From: Acidobacteriota bacterium
GTDB taxonomy: Bacteria; Acidobacteriota; Terriglobia; Acidiferrales; UBA7541
Length of the DNA stretch: 64,000 nt
Assembly: GCA_003225315.1 (NCBI GenBank)
Contig: QHZD01000024.1
Location: forward strand, 1-64,000
Direction of reading: 5' to 3'
Under the pieces are notes generated by a model that worked only from the letters and a program-made list of their open reading frames with translations, was not told the origin of the DNA and did not search any database. Of the stretch, positions 8,059 through 18,300 are shown in pieces; the stretch's first letter is position 1; the number at the start of each line of letters is the position of its first letter. The translations under genes were made by a program, and so were the position numbers.

Positions 8059-10734
8059 CCTGCTCCTCCGAAAAAACTGTTTCTCGTGGATGCGATGGCG
8101 CACGTTTACCGCGCTTTTTTTGCGCCCATGCCGCAGCGCCTCACGGGTCCCAGCGGCATCCCCACGAACATCCCCTTTCTGTTTGGAAACATTGTGAAGC
8201 GGCTGATCAAGGATTATCAGCCGGACTACATTGGAATTGTTTTTGATCCTCCGGGAGCGACTTTCCGCGACAAGCTGTTCGAAAAATACAAAGCGCAGCG
8301 GCAGCCCATGCCCGACGAAATGCGCGTACAGCTTCCCTTTGTTCGACGGTTGTGCGAAGCGATGCGCCTGCCCATTCTGGAGCTTCAAGGATACGAGGCC
8401 GATGACGTTATTGGCGCGATAGCCACGCAGGCGGCCAAGCAAAATGTCGAAGTGCTGATCATTTCAAACGATAAGGACATGATGCAGCTCGTCAATGGCG
8501 GCGTGCGCATCTTGCGAACCGGTTCGGGCGGAGCGAAATCAGACGTCATCGTGGACACGGAGAAGGTGAAAGAGATTCTAGGGGTACCGCCGGAGAAGGT
8601 AATCGACGTAATGGCGTTGATGGGCGACGCTGTGGACAACATTCCGGGCGCGAAAGATCCAAATGAGCGGCTAGCCGAAGGGGAGCGTCGGAAGCCTGGT
8701 ATTGGGGAAGTTGGTGCTCGAGAGTTAATCCAGCAATTCGGGTCCGTTGAAGAGACGTTGCGAAGGGCGGGGGAAGTTAAAAGAGCAAGCTATCGCGACG
8801 CTCTTCAAAAATACGGGAAGTTTGTCCTTTTGAGCAAAGAACTCGCCAAGATAAGCACGCATGTCCCTTTTGAGATCAATCTTCCAGCGCTTGCGCTCCG
8901 CGAGCCAGATGTCAGTGCTCTTGCGACGCTCTATCGCGAGCTCGGCTTTAGTTCCTTGTTGAAAGAGCTGGGCACCGAAGCAGTAGCGGTACCGGCCCCG
9001 AGCACGGCGGATTCCGAACCGGCTGTGAAAGCGGACTATGCGCAGATTGCCAGCGCCGCCGAGTTCCACGAGTACCTGGCCAAACTCCCACCAAAAGAGC
9101 CGCTGGCGATTTGGCTGAACCTTGAAACAGGGGAGCGCGAAACGGAAGGATTTGGAACTTGCATCGCGTCGATCGAAGTTTCCTCCAAAGCCGGCGAGGG
9201 ACGCGCGGTTTGGATCGACGAGAAGGGCGAAGCTTTGAAAGCGCTCGCGCCGCCGCTGGCCGATTCGAAGCGGCAAAAGATCGTCCACGACGCAAAACTC
9301 TTTCAACTGCTTACTGGGCGGGCGGCGGGCATCCGGCACGCGACGCAGCTCTACTCGTATTTGTTGCGGCCCACGACCGCGAACCACAATTTCGTGGACG
9401 TGGTGATGCGGCAATTCAACGCGATGTTGGGCGGAGGGGCAGGCGAGCGCGCTGATTACCTACAGCGGCTTGCACCGGCTCTTGAGGCGCAAATACAGGA
9501 GCAAAAGCTGGAAGCCGTCTACGAAAAAATAGACTTGCCGCTCGCGCCAGTGATCGCGGAGATGGAGCGGACCGGCATCCGCGTGGACCCCAAAGAACTT
9601 GAGAAGATGTCGCGGTCGATGGAAAAAGAAGTCCGCCGCCTGGAAAAAGAGATCTGGAAACTGGCGGGCTCGGAATTCAACGTCAACTCCCCGACGCAGC
9701 TAGCTGAAATTCTTTTTGACAAGTTGAATCTGCAGCCCAACGCCCGGCGGGGGAAAGCGAAAGCGCGGTCCACCGCCGCTGACGTTCTGGAGGAATTGTC
9801 CGCGCAGCATCCGCTTCCCGCGAAGATCATCGAGTACCGGGAAATTGCCAAGCTTAAGTCGACCTACGTGGACGCACTTCCGAAACTGATTCATTCGGAA
9901 ACAGGGCGTCTGCACACCAGCTTTTCGCAGACCGGGACTGCGACTGGCCGGCTAAGCTCGAGTGACCCCAACTTGCAGAACATTCCCATTCGCACCGAGC
10001 TGGGCCGCGAGATTCGCGCCGCGTTCGTGGCCGAGAAGGGGAAAATCCTGCTGTCCGCGGATTACTCACAGATCGAACTGCGCATCATGGCGCATTTTTC
10101 GAAGGATCCCGTGCTCGTAGAAGCTTTCCGTAACGGTGAAGATATTCACGCGCGGACCGCGCAGGAAGTTTTCGGGGTAGGGCCGATGGCACAGAATGCA
10201 GAGCACCGCCGCGCCGCCAAGGCCATCAACTTTGGCATTATTTACGGTCTTTCGCCATTCGGGCTTGCACAGCAATTGGGCATCGAGCAGAAAGAAGCCG
10301 CGAAATTCATCAACGCCTATTTCACGCGCTATCGTGGAGTCAAGGATTACCTGGACAATATTATTACAGAGACGCGCAAGACCGGCGTCGCTAAGACTTT
10401 GTTCGGAAGAATCCGCCCGATTCCGGAAATCAATTCACCACAGATGCAGCTCCGCAACTTTGCCGAGCGCACGGCGCTCAATTCGCCGTTGCAGGGGACG
10501 GCAGCCGACTTGATCAAGCTGGCGATGATCAACATCGACAAGCGTCTGGCGAAAGAAAAATTCGAGGCCAAAATGATCCTGCAGGTGCACGACGAACTTC
10601 TGTTCGAAGCTCCCACAAAGGAGCGCGCCAAGCTGGAAAAACTTGTCCGGGAAGAGATGGAAGGGGTCCACAAGCTGGCAGTGCCTATTGTTGTGGAAAT
10701 TGGCTCCGGGCCTAACTGGCGCGACCTCGATTGA
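8056..10734 (+). CDS. polA: DNA polymerase I
   Basis: 892-residue family A polymerase for gap filling and primer removal. The N-terminal 5'-3' exonuclease (residues ~1-300) shows LVDAMAHVYRAFFA, EADDVIGAIA and NDKDMMQLV. The middle 3'-5' exonuclease-like domain (~325-480) appears degenerate: the DxE motif reads NLE in IWLNLETGE and the second motif reads VHDAKLFQ. The polymerase domain carries motif A (DYSQIELR, ~669), motif B (RRAAKAINFGIIYG, ~718-731) and motif C (QVHDELL, ~843). The enzyme should polymerise and cut 5' flaps but probably does not proofread, as in Taq-like polymerases. The start codon lies right behind a -10 element, see that entry. Confidence 0.95.
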   Translation: MPAPPKKLFLVDAMAHVYRAFFAPMPQRLTGPSGIPTNIPFLFGNIVKRLIKDYQPDYIGIVFDPPGATFRDKLFEKYKAQRQPMPDEMRVQLPFVRRLCEAMRLPILELQGYEADDVIGAIATQAAKQNVEVLIISNDKDMMQLVNGGVRILRTGSGGAKSDVIVDTEKVKEILGVPPEKVIDVMALMGDAVDNIPGAKDPNERLAEGERRKPGIGEVGARELIQQFGSVEETLRRAGEVKRASYRDALQKYGKFVLLSKELAKISTHVPFEINLPALALREPDVSALATLYRELGFSSLLKELGTEAVAVPAPSTADSEPAVKADYAQIASAAEFHEYLAKLPPKEPLAIWLNLETGERETEGFGTCIASIEVSSKAGEGRAVWIDEKGEALKALAPPLADSKRQKIVHDAKLFQLLTGRAAGIRHATQLYSYLLRPTTANHNFVDVVMRQFNAMLGGGAGERADYLQRLAPALEAQIQEQKLEAVYEKIDLPLAPVIAEMERTGIRVDPKELEKMSRSMEKEVRRLEKEIWKLAGSEFNVNSPTQLAEILFDKLNLQPNARRGKAKARSTAADVLEELSAQHPLPAKIIEYREIAKLKSTYVDALPKLIHSETGRLHTSFSQTGTATGRLSSSDPNLQNIPIRTELGREIRAAFVAEKGKILLSADYSQIELRIMAHFSKDPVLVEAFRNGEDIHARTAQEVFGVGPMAQNAEHRRAAKAINFGIIYGLSPFGLAQQLGIEQKEAAKFINAYFTRYRGVKDYLDNIITETRKTGVAKTLFGRIRPIPEINSPQMQLRNFAERTALNSPLQGTAADLIKLAMINIDKRLAKEKFEAKMILQVHDELLFEAPTKERAKLEKLVREEMEGVHKLAVPIVVEIGSGPNWRDLD

Positions 10735-10895
10735 TTCGGGACGGGGCTGTCGTCTAGGGTTCGAGAAGAGACCTTCCAAGCATCCTTTGTAATGCTTGCG
10801 GCCGCCAAACCTTTGAATTTAGAATTGGAATTCCCTGCCCGGTTTAGATTGATTCTGCAAGCGTAAGAGGCCCCGCCCTCAAAACGAGGCTCCCT

Positions 10896-13040
10896 ATGCG
10901 CCGTACTCTCTCGCTGATCGCCAGCCTGGCAATTTGTACGTACTTGATTTCCTGTAGCGGTACTAGTAACGGAAGTAGTGGGACTCCGCCTCCTACGACC
11001 AGCAGCGTGACCGTCGCGCCGGCCACTGTTTCGTTGAACAAGGGCGGGTCGCAGACGTTCACGGCGACGGTGAACGGGACAATGGATCAAAGCGTCTTTT
11101 GGGAGATTGTGGAGGCCACACCCAAGAGCGGCGATTCCACGCATGGATTTATCTCGAACGGAGGCGTGTACGTTGCGCCAACCACGGTCCCGGCGAACGC
11201 AACGATTAAAGCCGTATCGCTGGCGGACACAACGAAGTCTGGGACGGCAACCGTGACGATTCAGGCCGGACCTGCCACCAGCGTGTTGATAACCGGGGGT
11301 TCAAGCTCGGTTTCCACGTTCGGATCGACGCAATTTATTGCCACTGTCACCGGCAATCTGAACACGGCGGTAACCTGGCAGGTGAATGGAGTGAACAACG
11401 GGGGCCCGCAAACAGGAGCAATTTCAGCGACCGGACTCTTCAAGGCGCCGAATTCGGTCCCCGTGCTTGCGAGCGGAAACAACAGCGGACAAACGAGCCA
11501 GGTGGTGGTCACGGCAATTTCGCAGGCCGATACGACGGCGATGGATTCCGTGTTGGTGACGATCGTGCCGCCGCAACAAAATGCGCAGGGCGCAAGTTCG
11601 CCGCTGGGAGTCTCCGGTGGAAATGCGAAGGATTCCTCGACGGTGAGTGGTCAAACCTTGTGTTGTGGCGGAACGCTCGGCGCACTCGTATCTCGCGGGG
11701 GCGGTCTGTATATCCTCAGCAATAACCACGCCATTGCGCGCAGCGACTCGGCTACCGCGGGCGATCCGATTGTGCAGCCCGGCCTGATTGATAATAACTG
11801 TGCCGTGCCTCCAACGGTCGCCACGCTCTCTCAATTCTTCAACATGGAGACTGGGCCGGCGCCGAAAATCGACGCGGCCTTGGCGCTAATTAACACAGGA
11901 GCAGTGGATACGGCAGGCACGATCCTGCAATTAGGCGGCACTGCCAGCAACCCACCGGCAAACGGACCGCCACATGCCGGCTCCGGCGTTGCGCCGACGG
12001 TCGGTAGAGCTGTTGCGAAGAGCGGCCGATCGACGGGCTTGACCTGTTCTTCCATCTTTGCGACACAGGCGAATATCAACGTGGAGTACCAGAAAGGATG
12101 CGGCACGGGAAGCACGTTCAATGTTTCCTTCACCAACCAAGTCGACATTACGAACAATGGTTTTAGCGCGGAGGGCGACTCAGGGTCGCTGATTGTCACG
12201 CAGGATACGTCAGATCCGGTGGCTTTGCTTTTTGCAGGTAGCGGGTCCGACACAGTAGGCAATCCGATTTCTGACGTTCTGAATGGTTTGGCGGATCCGG
12301 CAAACCCCCAGTCCAAGCCCGTAATCGTTGGTGACTCCAGTCCCACGGGACATACCGTGGCCGCATGTAGTCTGCCGGGACCTCAGTCGGCCACGGCGGC
12401 TCGCTTGGCCGTGCAGAGAGCAGCAGTTTCCGCGGAGCCGATGCAGAGTGCCCTCACCGTGCGGGATGCGCGTCTCGCGGAATTGATGTCGCATCCTGAA
12501 GTGCAGGCCGTTGGGGTTGGAGCTAGCTACGACAATTCCAATGAGCCAGCCATCTTGCTTTTTGTGACGAAGGGGCAGCCCAGGAGCAATTTGCCTGCAC
12601 AGATAGATGGCATCCGGACTCGCATCGTCGAAGGAACCCTCTTCTCGCGGCGCGGCGCGATTACCGCGGCGGAGAGCACGGCCCTCGAGGAGGGCGCAGT
12701 GCCGCCGCAGCTTATTTATCCCATCTCCGATGCGGAAGTGGCGCGCGCGAAAATCGTGCTTGCGGAGCATGCAGATGAATGGATGAAGAAGGCCGGCGTG
12801 CAAGGAGTAGGCATCGGTTCCAGCGCCGACGCTCCGGGCGAAGCGGCGCTTGTCATTTTTCTGATACGCGGAGTTGCACACGAGCCGATTCCGCCGGTGA
12901 TCGATGGATTGCGCACGCGCGTCCGGGAATCGAGCCGCTTCCGCGCAGGTTTCGGTGACGCGCCGGCGAAGAGCGGATGTTCGATGCCTGCGGCAAGAAA
13001 AACGCCGCCACGCGTCTCCAATTCGCGGCCCAAACCATAG
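10896..13040 (+). CDS. Lipoprotein with Ig-like repeats, trypsin-like protease domain and duplicated C-terminal module
   Basis: A 714-residue lipoprotein. The signal peptide ends in the lipobox LISC (Cys ~23). Two bacterial Ig-like domains follow (~35-125 and ~130-220), the first with SVTVAPATVSLNKGGSQTF. A chymotrypsin-fold domain (~250-485) has a plausible catalytic triad: His in SNNHAIA (~278), Asp in KIDAALAL (~327) and Ser in EGDSGSLIV (~430). The C-terminal ~200 residues hold two copies of a module: VQAVGVGASYD ... AQIDGIRTRIVEG and VQGVGIGSSAD ... PVIDGLRTRVRES. Similar VGVG/IDG modules accompany trypsin-like domains of the NAL1-like kind. A surface-anchored serine protease is the best reading; its substrate is unknown. 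It is unlinked to neighbours. Confidence 0.72.
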   Translation: MRRTLSLIASLAICTYLISCSGTSNGSSGTPPPTTSSVTVAPATVSLNKGGSQTFTATVNGTMDQSVFWEIVEATPKSGDSTHGFISNGGVYVAPTTVPANATIKAVSLADTTKSGTATVTIQAGPATSVLITGGSSSVSTFGSTQFIATVTGNLNTAVTWQVNGVNNGGPQTGAISATGLFKAPNSVPVLASGNNSGQTSQVVVTAISQADTTAMDSVLVTIVPPQQNAQGASSPLGVSGGNAKDSSTVSGQTLCCGGTLGALVSRGGGLYILSNNHAIARSDSATAGDPIVQPGLIDNNCAVPPTVATLSQFFNMETGPAPKIDAALALINTGAVDTAGTILQLGGTASNPPANGPPHAGSGVAPTVGRAVAKSGRSTGLTCSSIFATQANINVEYQKGCGTGSTFNVSFTNQVDITNNGFSAEGDSGSLIVTQDTSDPVALLFAGSGSDTVGNPISDVLNGLADPANPQSKPVIVGDSSPTGHTVAACSLPGPQSATAARLAVQRAAVSAEPMQSALTVRDARLAELMSHPEVQAVGVGASYDNSNEPAILLFVTKGQPRSNLPAQIDGIRTRIVEGTLFSRRGAITAAESTALEEGAVPPQLIYPISDAEVARAKIVLAEHADEWMKKAGVQGVGIGSSADAPGEAALVIFLIRGVAHEPIPPVIDGLRTRVRESSRFRAGFGDAPAKSGCSMPAARKTPPRVSNSRPKP

Positions 13041-13179
13041 TTTTCCAGAGGGGGCGGTGATTCGCATCGCCCCTTTTCCATTCTTCTCTCTTTTCTTCCT
13101 GCGGGCGCGGGCGTAGAATTCGCACACAATCAAGCCGAACCCTACTCCTTCGGCCGGTCCATCCTGTCAGGAGGAAACT

Positions 13180-13644
13180 ATGCGCGGGACGCTCGTTGTT
13201 CTGGGTGCGTTTCTGCTCGCGAGCCTCGGGATCTCATCCGCCAAGCCAGATTTTACCCAGGAAAAGGCGGGATCTGCAGACTCAAAAATGACGCCTGAAG
13301 ACGCCGCAAAGAAAAATCCAGTTGCCTCGACTCCAGAGGGTTTGGCGGAAGTGCGCAAGCTCTATGGCTACAATTGCGCTATGTGTCATGGGAAAACAGG
13401 CGACGGTAAGGGCGATCTTGCCGCAGACATGAAGCTCGAGCTCCGCGATTGGCGCGACGCTAATACGCTTGAGAAAGTGACCGATGGCGAACTTTTTTGG
13501 ATCATCAGCAACGGCAAAGGAAAAATGCCGGGCGAAGGCGACCGCACAAAAGAAAGAGTACGCTGGAATTTCGTAAACCTGGTGCGGTCATTTGCCAAGA
13601 AAGATGCCGCAGACAAGCCGAAAACAGAGAGCCCGCAGGGCTGA
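13180..13644 (+). CDS. Periplasmic monoheme c-type cytochrome
   Basis: 154-residue exported cytochrome c. The signal peptide covers residues ~1-22. The heme attachment site is CAMCHGKTGDGKG (~68-72), and the likely axial methionine is in NGKGKMPGEGD (~117). The C-terminus is lysine-rich. It could carry electrons to the terminal oxidase encoded further on, but nothing here proves the partner. The start at 13180 is set by the ribosome binding site CAGGAGGAAACT. Confidence 0.85.
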   Translation: MRGTLVVLGAFLLASLGISSAKPDFTQEKAGSADSKMTPEDAAKKNPVASTPEGLAEVRKLYGYNCAMCHGKTGDGKGDLAADMKLELRDWRDANTLEKVTDGELFWIISNGKGKMPGEGDRTKERVRWNFVNLVRSFAKKDAADKPKTESPQG

Positions 13645-13770
13645 ATGGTCCTTAGCTTTTTGAGCCTACACCGCAGGATCTCAAAGTTGGAGCGTGTGGA
13701 GCCGAGCTCTGAAGGCCGCGCTGCCTGTGTTATTCTCACTGCAAATTGAATTGGCAGGAGGGAGATTGAA

Positions 13771-14142
13771 ATGGCGCATGCGCCGCAGTTCCTGAAGCTG
13801 GTCAACGAAGCAAAGAAAAAGATCAAGGAAACCAACGTGGCCGACGTGAAGCGCCGTGCCGATGCAGGTGAAAAATTCATCCTCGTGGACGTTCGCGAGG
13901 ACAACGAGTGGGCGAAGGGGCATCTTCCCGGCGCCGTTCATCTGGGCAAAGGCATCATCGAGCGCGACATCGAGCAGCGTGTTCCGGACACGAACACTAA
14001 GGTCATTTTGTATTGTGGCGGGGGATTCCGGTCCGCGCTGGTGGCAGACAATCTACAGAAAATGGGCTACAACAACGTCGAATCGATGGACGGCGGTTGG
14101 AAGGGCTGGCTGGAAGCGGGATTGCCGATTGCCAAAGACTAG
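13771..14142 (+). CDS. Single-domain rhodanese-like sulfurtransferase
   Basis: 123-residue cytoplasmic rhodanese domain. It has the CH2A-type motif LVDVREDNEWAKGHLPGA and the active-site loop YCGGGFRSA, where the cysteine (~91) accepts sulfur as a persulfide. It ends with the usual MDGGWKGWLEAGLP. Single-domain rhodaneses transfer sulfane sulfur to various acceptors; the partner here is unknown. The start follows a GGAGGGAG ribosome binding site. It is probably its own unit, with tRNA-Asn on the opposite strand downstream. Confidence 0.88.
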   Translation: MAHAPQFLKLVNEAKKKIKETNVADVKRRADAGEKFILVDVREDNEWAKGHLPGAVHLGKGIIERDIEQRVPDTNTKVILYCGGGFRSALVADNLQKMGYNNVESMDGGWKGWLEAGLPIAKD

Positions 14143-14171
14143 TGCGCCCAGCGTGCTCCGTCCGGGAGAAT

Positions 14172-14247
14172 TGGCTGGGGCGGAAGGATTCGAACCTTCA
14201 CCATCCTCATTAACAGTGAGGTGTCCTACCAGTTGGACCACGCCCCA
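14172..14247 (-). tRNA. tRNA-Asn (anticodon GTT)
   Basis: Reading the minus strand gives a complete cloverleaf. The acceptor arm TGGGGCG pairs with CGCCCCA, the D arm is GTCC/GGAC, the anticodon stem CCTCA/TGAGG encloses loop CTGTTAA with anticodon GTT, and the T arm GAAGG/CCTTC encloses TTCGAAT. Discriminator G and an encoded CCA end (14174-14172) complete it. All stems pair without mismatch. Confidence 0.97.
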
Positions 14248-14730
14248 GCGGCGTGCCACGGACCCCGGCCGGCGGGAACGCGCGGAATAGAGTAGGCTCC
14301 GCCGCAGAAAAGAGCGCCGGAGATACTTCTTAAGATACCACGATCTTGCCCTTGGCAAATACCCCGGTCAAAAATGGGGTGAAAAAATGTTTGAACTTCT
14401 CCATTCGCTCAAGCATCTCACACCGTGACGGTGGACGGGTGCGGACGAAAAGTGAAGTACGAGCGGATGGCGATCTGTTCGTTTTGACGTCGTTCATGGC
14501 CCTGGTTGAAACGAAGATCTTGTTTGAAAGTTTTGAACGTGCCGCGAAATCTGTAGAGGAAGTTGCAAGAATTATTTGAGAACAGGCGGGTGCGGAGGTT
14601 GCATTCCCGAAAGTTTTGTTGGACACTAGCGCGTCAAGCACGACCCGGGTTTGCACTGTCCGGTTAACTCGTGGGACGCCCTGACCGCAGCTCCATTCCG
14701 GAGCGCTCCCCCGCATTGTGCTGAAAAGAC
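14248..14730. other. Intergenic region before the respiratory operon
   Basis: About 480 nt between tRNA-Asn and actA. A forward open frame at 14346-14579 has no ribosome binding site and no recognisable motif, so it is not called. I see no convincing terminator or consensus promoter, though the promoter of the act-cox operon must lie in this region or immediately before 14731. Confidence 0.4.
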
Positions 14731-15390
14731 ATGGCCCAGATTTTTCATCGCAGTACAAATTTCATCGCACGATTCAGTGTGTTTTCTGCGATTTTTCTGA
14801 TCGGAATCGCGCTCGTGGCCGTGCTCGCGGTGGCGCGGTCGCCCTATATGACGCGGCAGAACATCACGCGTGAGCAGCCGGTGCAATTCAGCCACAAACA
14901 TCACGTCGGCGACGACGGCATTGACTGCCGCTACTGTCATACCGGTGTGGAAACTTCCGCCGTGGCCGGCATTCCGCCGACAAAAACCTGCATGAACTGC
15001 CATTCGGTGCTGTTCAACAACGCTTCCTACCTCGAGCCCGTTCGCGAAAGCTATCGCAGCGACAAATCCATCCAATGGGTCAAAGTTCACCGCTTGGCTG
15101 ATTTCGTCTACTTCAATCACAGCATTCATATCAACAAGGGCGTTGGTTGCTCGACCTGCCACGGGCCAATCAATCAAATGCCGTTGGTATTCCAGGCCAA
15201 CACGTTGCTGATGCAGTGGTGCCTCGATTGCCATCGCAATCCCGAACAAGTCCTTCGCCCGAAAGACCAGGTTTTCAACATGGACTGGAAAGCTCCGGAT
15301 AATCAGGCGGAAATCGGCGCAGAGCTGGGAAAGTCGTACAACCTTCGGACCACGGCCGAGCTGACGAGCTGCTCGACCTGTCATCGCTAA
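14731..15390 (+). CDS. actA: Alternative Complex III subunit ActA, pentaheme cytochrome c
   Basis: Electron-carrying subunit of Alternative Complex III, the quinol:electron-acceptor oxidoreductase that replaces the bc1 complex. An N-terminal membrane helix (residues ~15-35) anchors a periplasmic domain. Five CxxCH heme sites are visible: CRYCH (~67), CMNCH (~87), CSTCH, CLDCH and a terminal CSTCH. Histidines such as SHKHH may serve as distal ligands. Length and heme number match ActA. It is the first gene of a tightly packed operon; its stop directly abuts the actB start. Confidence 0.93.
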   Translation: MAQIFHRSTNFIARFSVFSAIFLIGIALVAVLAVARSPYMTRQNITREQPVQFSHKHHVGDDGIDCRYCHTGVETSAVAGIPPTKTCMNCHSVLFNNASYLEPVRESYRSDKSIQWVKVHRLADFVYFNHSIHINKGVGCSTCHGPINQMPLVFQANTLLMQWCLDCHRNPEQVLRPKDQVFNMDWKAPDNQAEIGAELGKSYNLRTTAELTSCSTCHR

Positions 15391-18300
15391 ATGGACGGTA
15401 TGCACGAACACGAGCAACGCGAACACGCCGGTGGCCAGCATGATCCTAACGATCTGGCCGGAGATGCGAAGTTGCACGAAGGTCCCATGGATTTAGCCGC
15501 CGTCCGCGCGAAGCTCCAATCGAAAACCGGTAAGCAGTATTGGCGCACGCTCGAGGAACTCGCCGGTGATCCGCAATTCGAGGAACTACTGCATCGTGAA
15601 TTTCCCCGCCAGGCGCCTTCGGAATGGGACGACTCCGTCGACCGCCGCGATTTCCTGAAGTTGATGGCGGCTTCGCTGGCGTTTGCCGGTCTTTCCGGTT
15701 GCGGGCGGACGCCTGAGCAGATCCTCGTACCGTATGTGAAGCAGCCCGATGGAATGACCCTCGGCAAGCCGCAGTTTTATGCCACGGCGATGCCGTTTGG
15801 TGCCGATGCCATCGGCTTGCTGGTGGAAAGCCACGAAGGGCGCCCAACGAAAATCGAAGGCAACCCAGACCATCCTTCGAGCCTGGGCGCGACAAACGTG
15901 TTCGCGCAGGCTTCCGTCCTGAATCTTTACGATCCGGATCGCGCGCAGACGGTGACGAAATTTGGAGAAATCCAGACCTGGTCGTTGTTCGTGGAAAGCG
16001 CGCAAGCCATTGCGGCAGCGATGAAAGGTTCAAACGGGGCGGGGTTCCGCATCCTGACCGGTATTATCACTTCACCGACGCTCGCCGCACAGATTCAATC
16101 GCTGCTGACGCTTTTTCCGAAAGCCAAATGGCATCAGTGGGAGCCCGCCGTTGGCGACGGCGCGCGCGAAGGCGCGAAGCTGGCCTTTGGCAGCTACGTT
16201 AATACGATCTATCGTCCGGAGAAGGCCGACGTCATCCTCTCGCTCGACTCTGATTTCCTAGGCAGTGGCCCGGGACACATCCGCTATGCGCGAGAGTTTT
16301 CGCGCCGCCGCAACTTGGACCAATTCTTCGAAGGGGACCGCAGCGGCCCTGAGATGAACCGTTTGTACGTGGTTGAACCCACACCCAGCGTCACCGGGGC
16401 CACTGCGGATCATCGTTTGCCGTTGCGAGCTTCGGATGTAGAAGGTTTTGCGCGCGCGCTGGCAGCCGAGCTCGGGCTCGGAGGCTCCGCGGTGCCACCT
16501 GCCGGGGCCGAAAAATGGCTCGACGCAGTCGCCAAAGATCTTCAGAACAACAAAGGTAAATCGCTGGTCGTAGCAGGCGAACAACAAGCCGCGGAGGTCC
16601 ATGCGCTGGCGCATGCGATCAATGCCGCGCTCTCCAACGTCGGCACGACTCTTTACTACACTGGGCCAGTCGAGGCGTACCCCGTCAATCACCTCGAATC
16701 GCTGCGCGAATTGTGCAGCGACATCTACGATGGGAAGGTCGAGACACTGCTGATCCTGGGCGTGAATCCGGTCTACACGGCGCCGCACGACTTTGACTTC
16801 GCTTCCAAGATCAAATTCGACGAAAAGAAAAATCAGAAGCCCGTCAAGAACACCATCTACGTCGGCTCGCATTTTGACGAAACCGCAGAACTCTGCGACT
16901 GGCACGTCGCCGAATCCCACTACCTTGAAACGTGGGGCGACGCTCGTGCGTTCGACGGCACTCTCAGCGTAATTCAGCCGCTGATCGCGCCGCTGTACCA
17001 TACGCACTCTGCGCGTGAAGTCCTCGGCGCTTTCGGCGACAAACCGGGAGTCTCTGACTACGACAACTTGCGCGCGAGGCTTGGCGCTGATGAACTGACA
17101 ATCCGAGTCGAGCAAAATTGGCGGAAATGGCTCAACGATGGACTTTTGCAGGGCAGCGCATCCCAACCGATCAACGTCACTCTCAAGTTCAATCCCGCGA
17201 GTCTCCCTCAGCCTAAATCCGTGCCGACTGGTCAACTTGAATTCATTTTCCGTCCGGATCCGTGCGTCTACGACGGACGCTTCGCCAATAACGGCTGGCT
17301 GCAGGAGTTGCCCAAACCGGTCACCAAGCTCACCTGGGATAACGCCGCGCTGGTCAGCCCCAAGACCGCGGAGAGGCTGCAATTAGCTCACAATGTCGCT
17401 TGGCGCGGCGGCGAGCACGGCAAGGTTTATTCGAACGTCATTGACATCGCACTTTCGAGCAGTAAAGTCGCAGCGGCGGCGTGGGTCGTGCCCGGTCAGG
17501 CCGATGGTGTTGTCGTTCTTCCTTTAGGATACGGCCGCAAACGCGCCGGCTACACCGGCACGAACAAGGGTTTCAACGCTTACGCCGTGCGCACTTCCGA
17601 TGCGCTTTGGACCGCCTCAGCCCCGGGCAGCGCCATCAAGAAAACCGGCCAAGACTATCCACTCGCATGTACCCAGTATCATTTCAACATGGAAGGCCGG
17701 CAGATCCTCGCGACCGGCACGCTCGCCGAATATCACAAGAATCCGAATTTCGCCAACGAGCTTGTGCCAATGCCGCCGAAGGAGCTCACGCTCTACAAAG
17801 GCGAAGCCGAATTCCCTTACAATCGCGACAAATGGGCGATGGCCATCGACCTGAACAAATGCAACGGCTGCAATGCCTGCGTGGTTGCTTGCCAGTCGGA
17901 GAACAACATTCCCGTGGTCGGCAAGGATCAAGTGATGCGCGGCCGCGAAATGCATTGGATCCGCATCGACCGCTACTACGAAAAGCTCAAGCCGGCAATT
18001 GGCGACGCGTCCGTGTACGACGACTCGCTCGACAACCCGCCGACCTTTTTCCAGCCGGTGCCTTGCCAGCAATGCGAGAACGCCCCCTGCGAACAGGTTT
18101 GCCCTGTTGGGGCCACCGTTCACAGCGCCGAAGGCCTGAACGACATGACATACAACCGATGCATCGGCACGCGCTACTGCTCGAACAACTGCCCGTACAA
18201 AGTGCGCCGCTTCAACTTCCTGCGTTTCCAAGATTGGGAAACTCCGCAACTCAAACTGTTGCGCAATCCGGAAGTCACAGTCCGCAGCCGCGGCGTCATG

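Noticed and set aside
14346-14579. Forward open frame of 77 codons between tRNA-Asn and actA
   Set aside because: No ribosome binding site and no recognisable motif; it could be chance in an otherwise empty region.
16258-17382. Reverse frame of 374 codons inside actB
   Set aside because: Shadow of actB; the forward frame carries all the family motifs.
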